This document shows, piece by piece, positions 63,701 through 64,000 of a stretch of 64,000 nucleotides of DNA. A model generated the notes under the pieces. That model did no database searches and had not been told where the DNA came from. It worked only from the letters and a program-made list of their open reading frames with translations. This DNA is from Pseudomonadota bacterium (GTDB lineage Bacteria; Desulfobacterota; Desulfobulbia; Desulfobulbales; Desulfocapsaceae), in NCBI GenBank assembly GCA_018820855.1, contig JAHJNL010000067.1, forward strand, positions 57,129 through 121,128. Direction: 5' to 3'. Position 1 is the first letter of the stretch; each line of letters starts with the position of its first letter. The translations under genes and the position numbers were made by a program.

Positions 63701-64000
63701 CACCGATGCCATGAACAGAACCCTGCTCAGAAGCTTTGATACAGATGGCAACCTGCTCTCCATACGAGATGCCAATTTTCACACCACCAATTTCACTTAC
63801 GACGACAACAACCGTCTGAAAACCATCAGAAATCCCCTGAACCAGGCCATCACCAAGACCTACGATGCTCTGGGCCGGGAGACAGAGACAGAAAACAGCC
63901 GCGGAATCAAGGTCATTCGTACCTACGACAAATTGGGCAATCTGCTCAGCAAATCATATGCTGGTTCAAAACAGGTCGATTACACCTATGACGCCGCCAA
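60726..64000 (+). CDS. Lipoprotein with delta-60 and RHS/YD repeats (runs off the window)
   Basis: Open for 1091 codons from ATG 60726 (AACAGGAGCATC before it) to the edge. The N-terminus is a signal peptide ending in LSAGC, a plausible lipobox, so it should be a lipoprotein. Residues ~50-430 hold about seven delta-60 repeats (ALAVQPDGKILVGG-type; here SLAVQPDGNYLVGGTFTNF). A ~90-residue linker follows, then RHS/YD repeats from ~500 onward (YEYDSRGNTTAVTDALG, FTYDDNNRLKTIRNPLNQ). Such proteins form large shells or surface toxins; a C-terminal effector would lie outside the window, so toxin status is unknown. Confidence 0.85.
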   Translation, partial: MIKTPKICWFRGNLFSTLLWTILLTLSAGCNQSIASTLRIDTGFTPSFTDHYQGDFVYINGIREQKDGKVLVAGWFETVNGVSRRGIARLNGNGSLDLSYNPGSGIDNEIKAISLQADDRAILAGNFEIVNGVSKENLARLNLDGSVDTSFTASADSPVWAMDISGDMITIGGQFSVVNSVGMKNVARLNADGSLNSSFNSYIGVTSGSGSHWVRAVATIPTIIDIFGTRADKVLVGGDFTSFDYSSYNRLVRLTSTGAVDTSFSIGTGFNDYSVVTSLAVQPDGNYLVGGTFTNFNGTPRFGIARLLSTGALDTSFNCVVSGGYREVDSIALQEDGRIVIGGNFTTVNGVARMNVARLNPDGSLDMDFNPGAGADDTVKTAISTGQGQILLGGFFTSVNGEDRAHVARFNGDPSMAGGAANPYTVFAGGKDDWKQINLPRPAVNSGTLDLLVEGTLYYLSTVGPPVYLRLTYNSNLHKPSSISFGKRWSFLYESSILRQSDNQVVLRKGTGEKETYTSLINLTTATPASPITLSPAKGTFNQLICYGTYWEYREKDTKYTYRFDELSSALPAYLTSISDRNANTVTITTDLNTGRIQKIIGPASRQISFTYNLAGYCSKITVPDGRTIEFLYDGFGQLVQVKDMIGYLGKYTYDNGYIIKSDLGDTNSTGGGRETTFTYGDKTWGNGKYVSASQSAMGKTLITPVNNSVNQVQWTDPRGQVTTMKTENGRTTGVVDPSGAIRSLSYVEGQLSKYTSGTGKNTSYEYDSRGNTTAVTDALGKKTSYFYDGQNNLIQRQDALANTTIFDYDGNSNLKRVLYPNSTALNFAYSPKGQLTTYTNARGKITGYTYDSYGNLTKITAPDGSFVTYSYSSTDKYSRCYKITDSRLNQKTYSYDNNNRITAVSYGSVIPYEAQVRYSYDALNLLSATDELGRTTRVQRNDSSLITWSFDPLNRATQFQYDANGNLTQQINPLGQSIKTSYNAANRPVQTTDAMNRTLLRSFDTDGNLLSIRDANFHTTNFTYDDNNRLKTIRNPLNQAITKTYDALGRETETENSRGIKVIRTYDKLGNLLSKSYAGSKQVDYTYDAA

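Noticed and set aside
1..64000. CRISPR array, rRNA or tRNA genes
   Set aside because: No regularly spaced long repeats, no rRNA blocks and no convincing tRNA cloverleaf were found by eye; a covariance-model scan would settle the tRNA question.

Overview
The window reads as a piece of a Gram-negative, anaerobic Desulfobacterota chromosome, most like a Desulfobulbales-type sulfur/sulfate metaboliser. This is inferred from gene content, not from a marker gene: three sigma-54 activators of the NtrC type, a SulP sulfate permease beside an ADP-forming acyl-CoA synthetase, a TSUP (TauE/SafE) exporter, class I fumarate hydratase, and a NifX-like protein with two ferredoxin-containing MinD ATPases. 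No rRNA, tRNA or CRISPR array was seen.

Layout. 1-568: start of a PEP-synthase-like gene leaving the window on the minus strand. 778-7231: five tightly packed genes (histidine kinase, sigma-54 response regulator, outer-membrane barrel, small PstS-like periplasmic protein, diguanylate cyclase). 7530-9485: a good sigma-54 promoter drives a secreted choice-of-anchor-F-like protein and a small secreted protein with an Asp/Ser tail. 9648-12476: a membrane/TPR protein and a beta-CASP metallo-beta-lactamase protein. 12935-19255: SulP, acyl-CoA synthetase alpha and beta, a CPA1 antiporter and an HNH nuclease. 19336-22422: a 1028-residue membrane protein that I do not recognise, with a degenerate PHP-like domain.

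23306-33180 is the most striking unit. A histidine kinase/sigma-54 activator pair lies directly upstream of a near-consensus sigma-54 promoter (26365-26380). That promoter faces a six-gene operon: TSUP exporter, TIGR02186-type membrane protein, a PEP-synthase-like protein with a different C-terminus, a lone receiver domain, and two universal stress proteins. A long hairpin closes it at 33185-33224. A second start of the same PEP-synthase-like architecture is at the window's left edge.

33497-39163 (minus): TrkH/TrkA potassium uptake, then upstream an orphan sigma-54 regulator and a dual-specificity phosphatase fused to a Cys-cluster domain. 39420-40877 is a scar in which a broken IS5-type transposase is joined to the decayed 3' part of a receiver/HD-GYP gene. 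41568-46626 carries a cyclic-di-GMP set: GGDEF-PilZ, a HEAT-like protein and an HD-GYP protein; the last two seem to share an N-terminal domain.

46630-50231 (minus): a TPP-riboswitch-controlled operon for thiamin-pyrimidine import and phosphorylation (ATPase, permease, binding protein, ThiD). 50407-55202 (minus): glycosyltransferase, MltG and Lon, the last with a clear sigma-70 promoter and a palindrome at the likely start site. 55480-60546 (plus): a left-handed beta-helix sugar-nucleotide protein, an ORP-like metal-cluster locus and fumarate hydratase. From 60726 to the right edge runs a lipoprotein with delta-60 and RHS/YD repeats, cut by the window.
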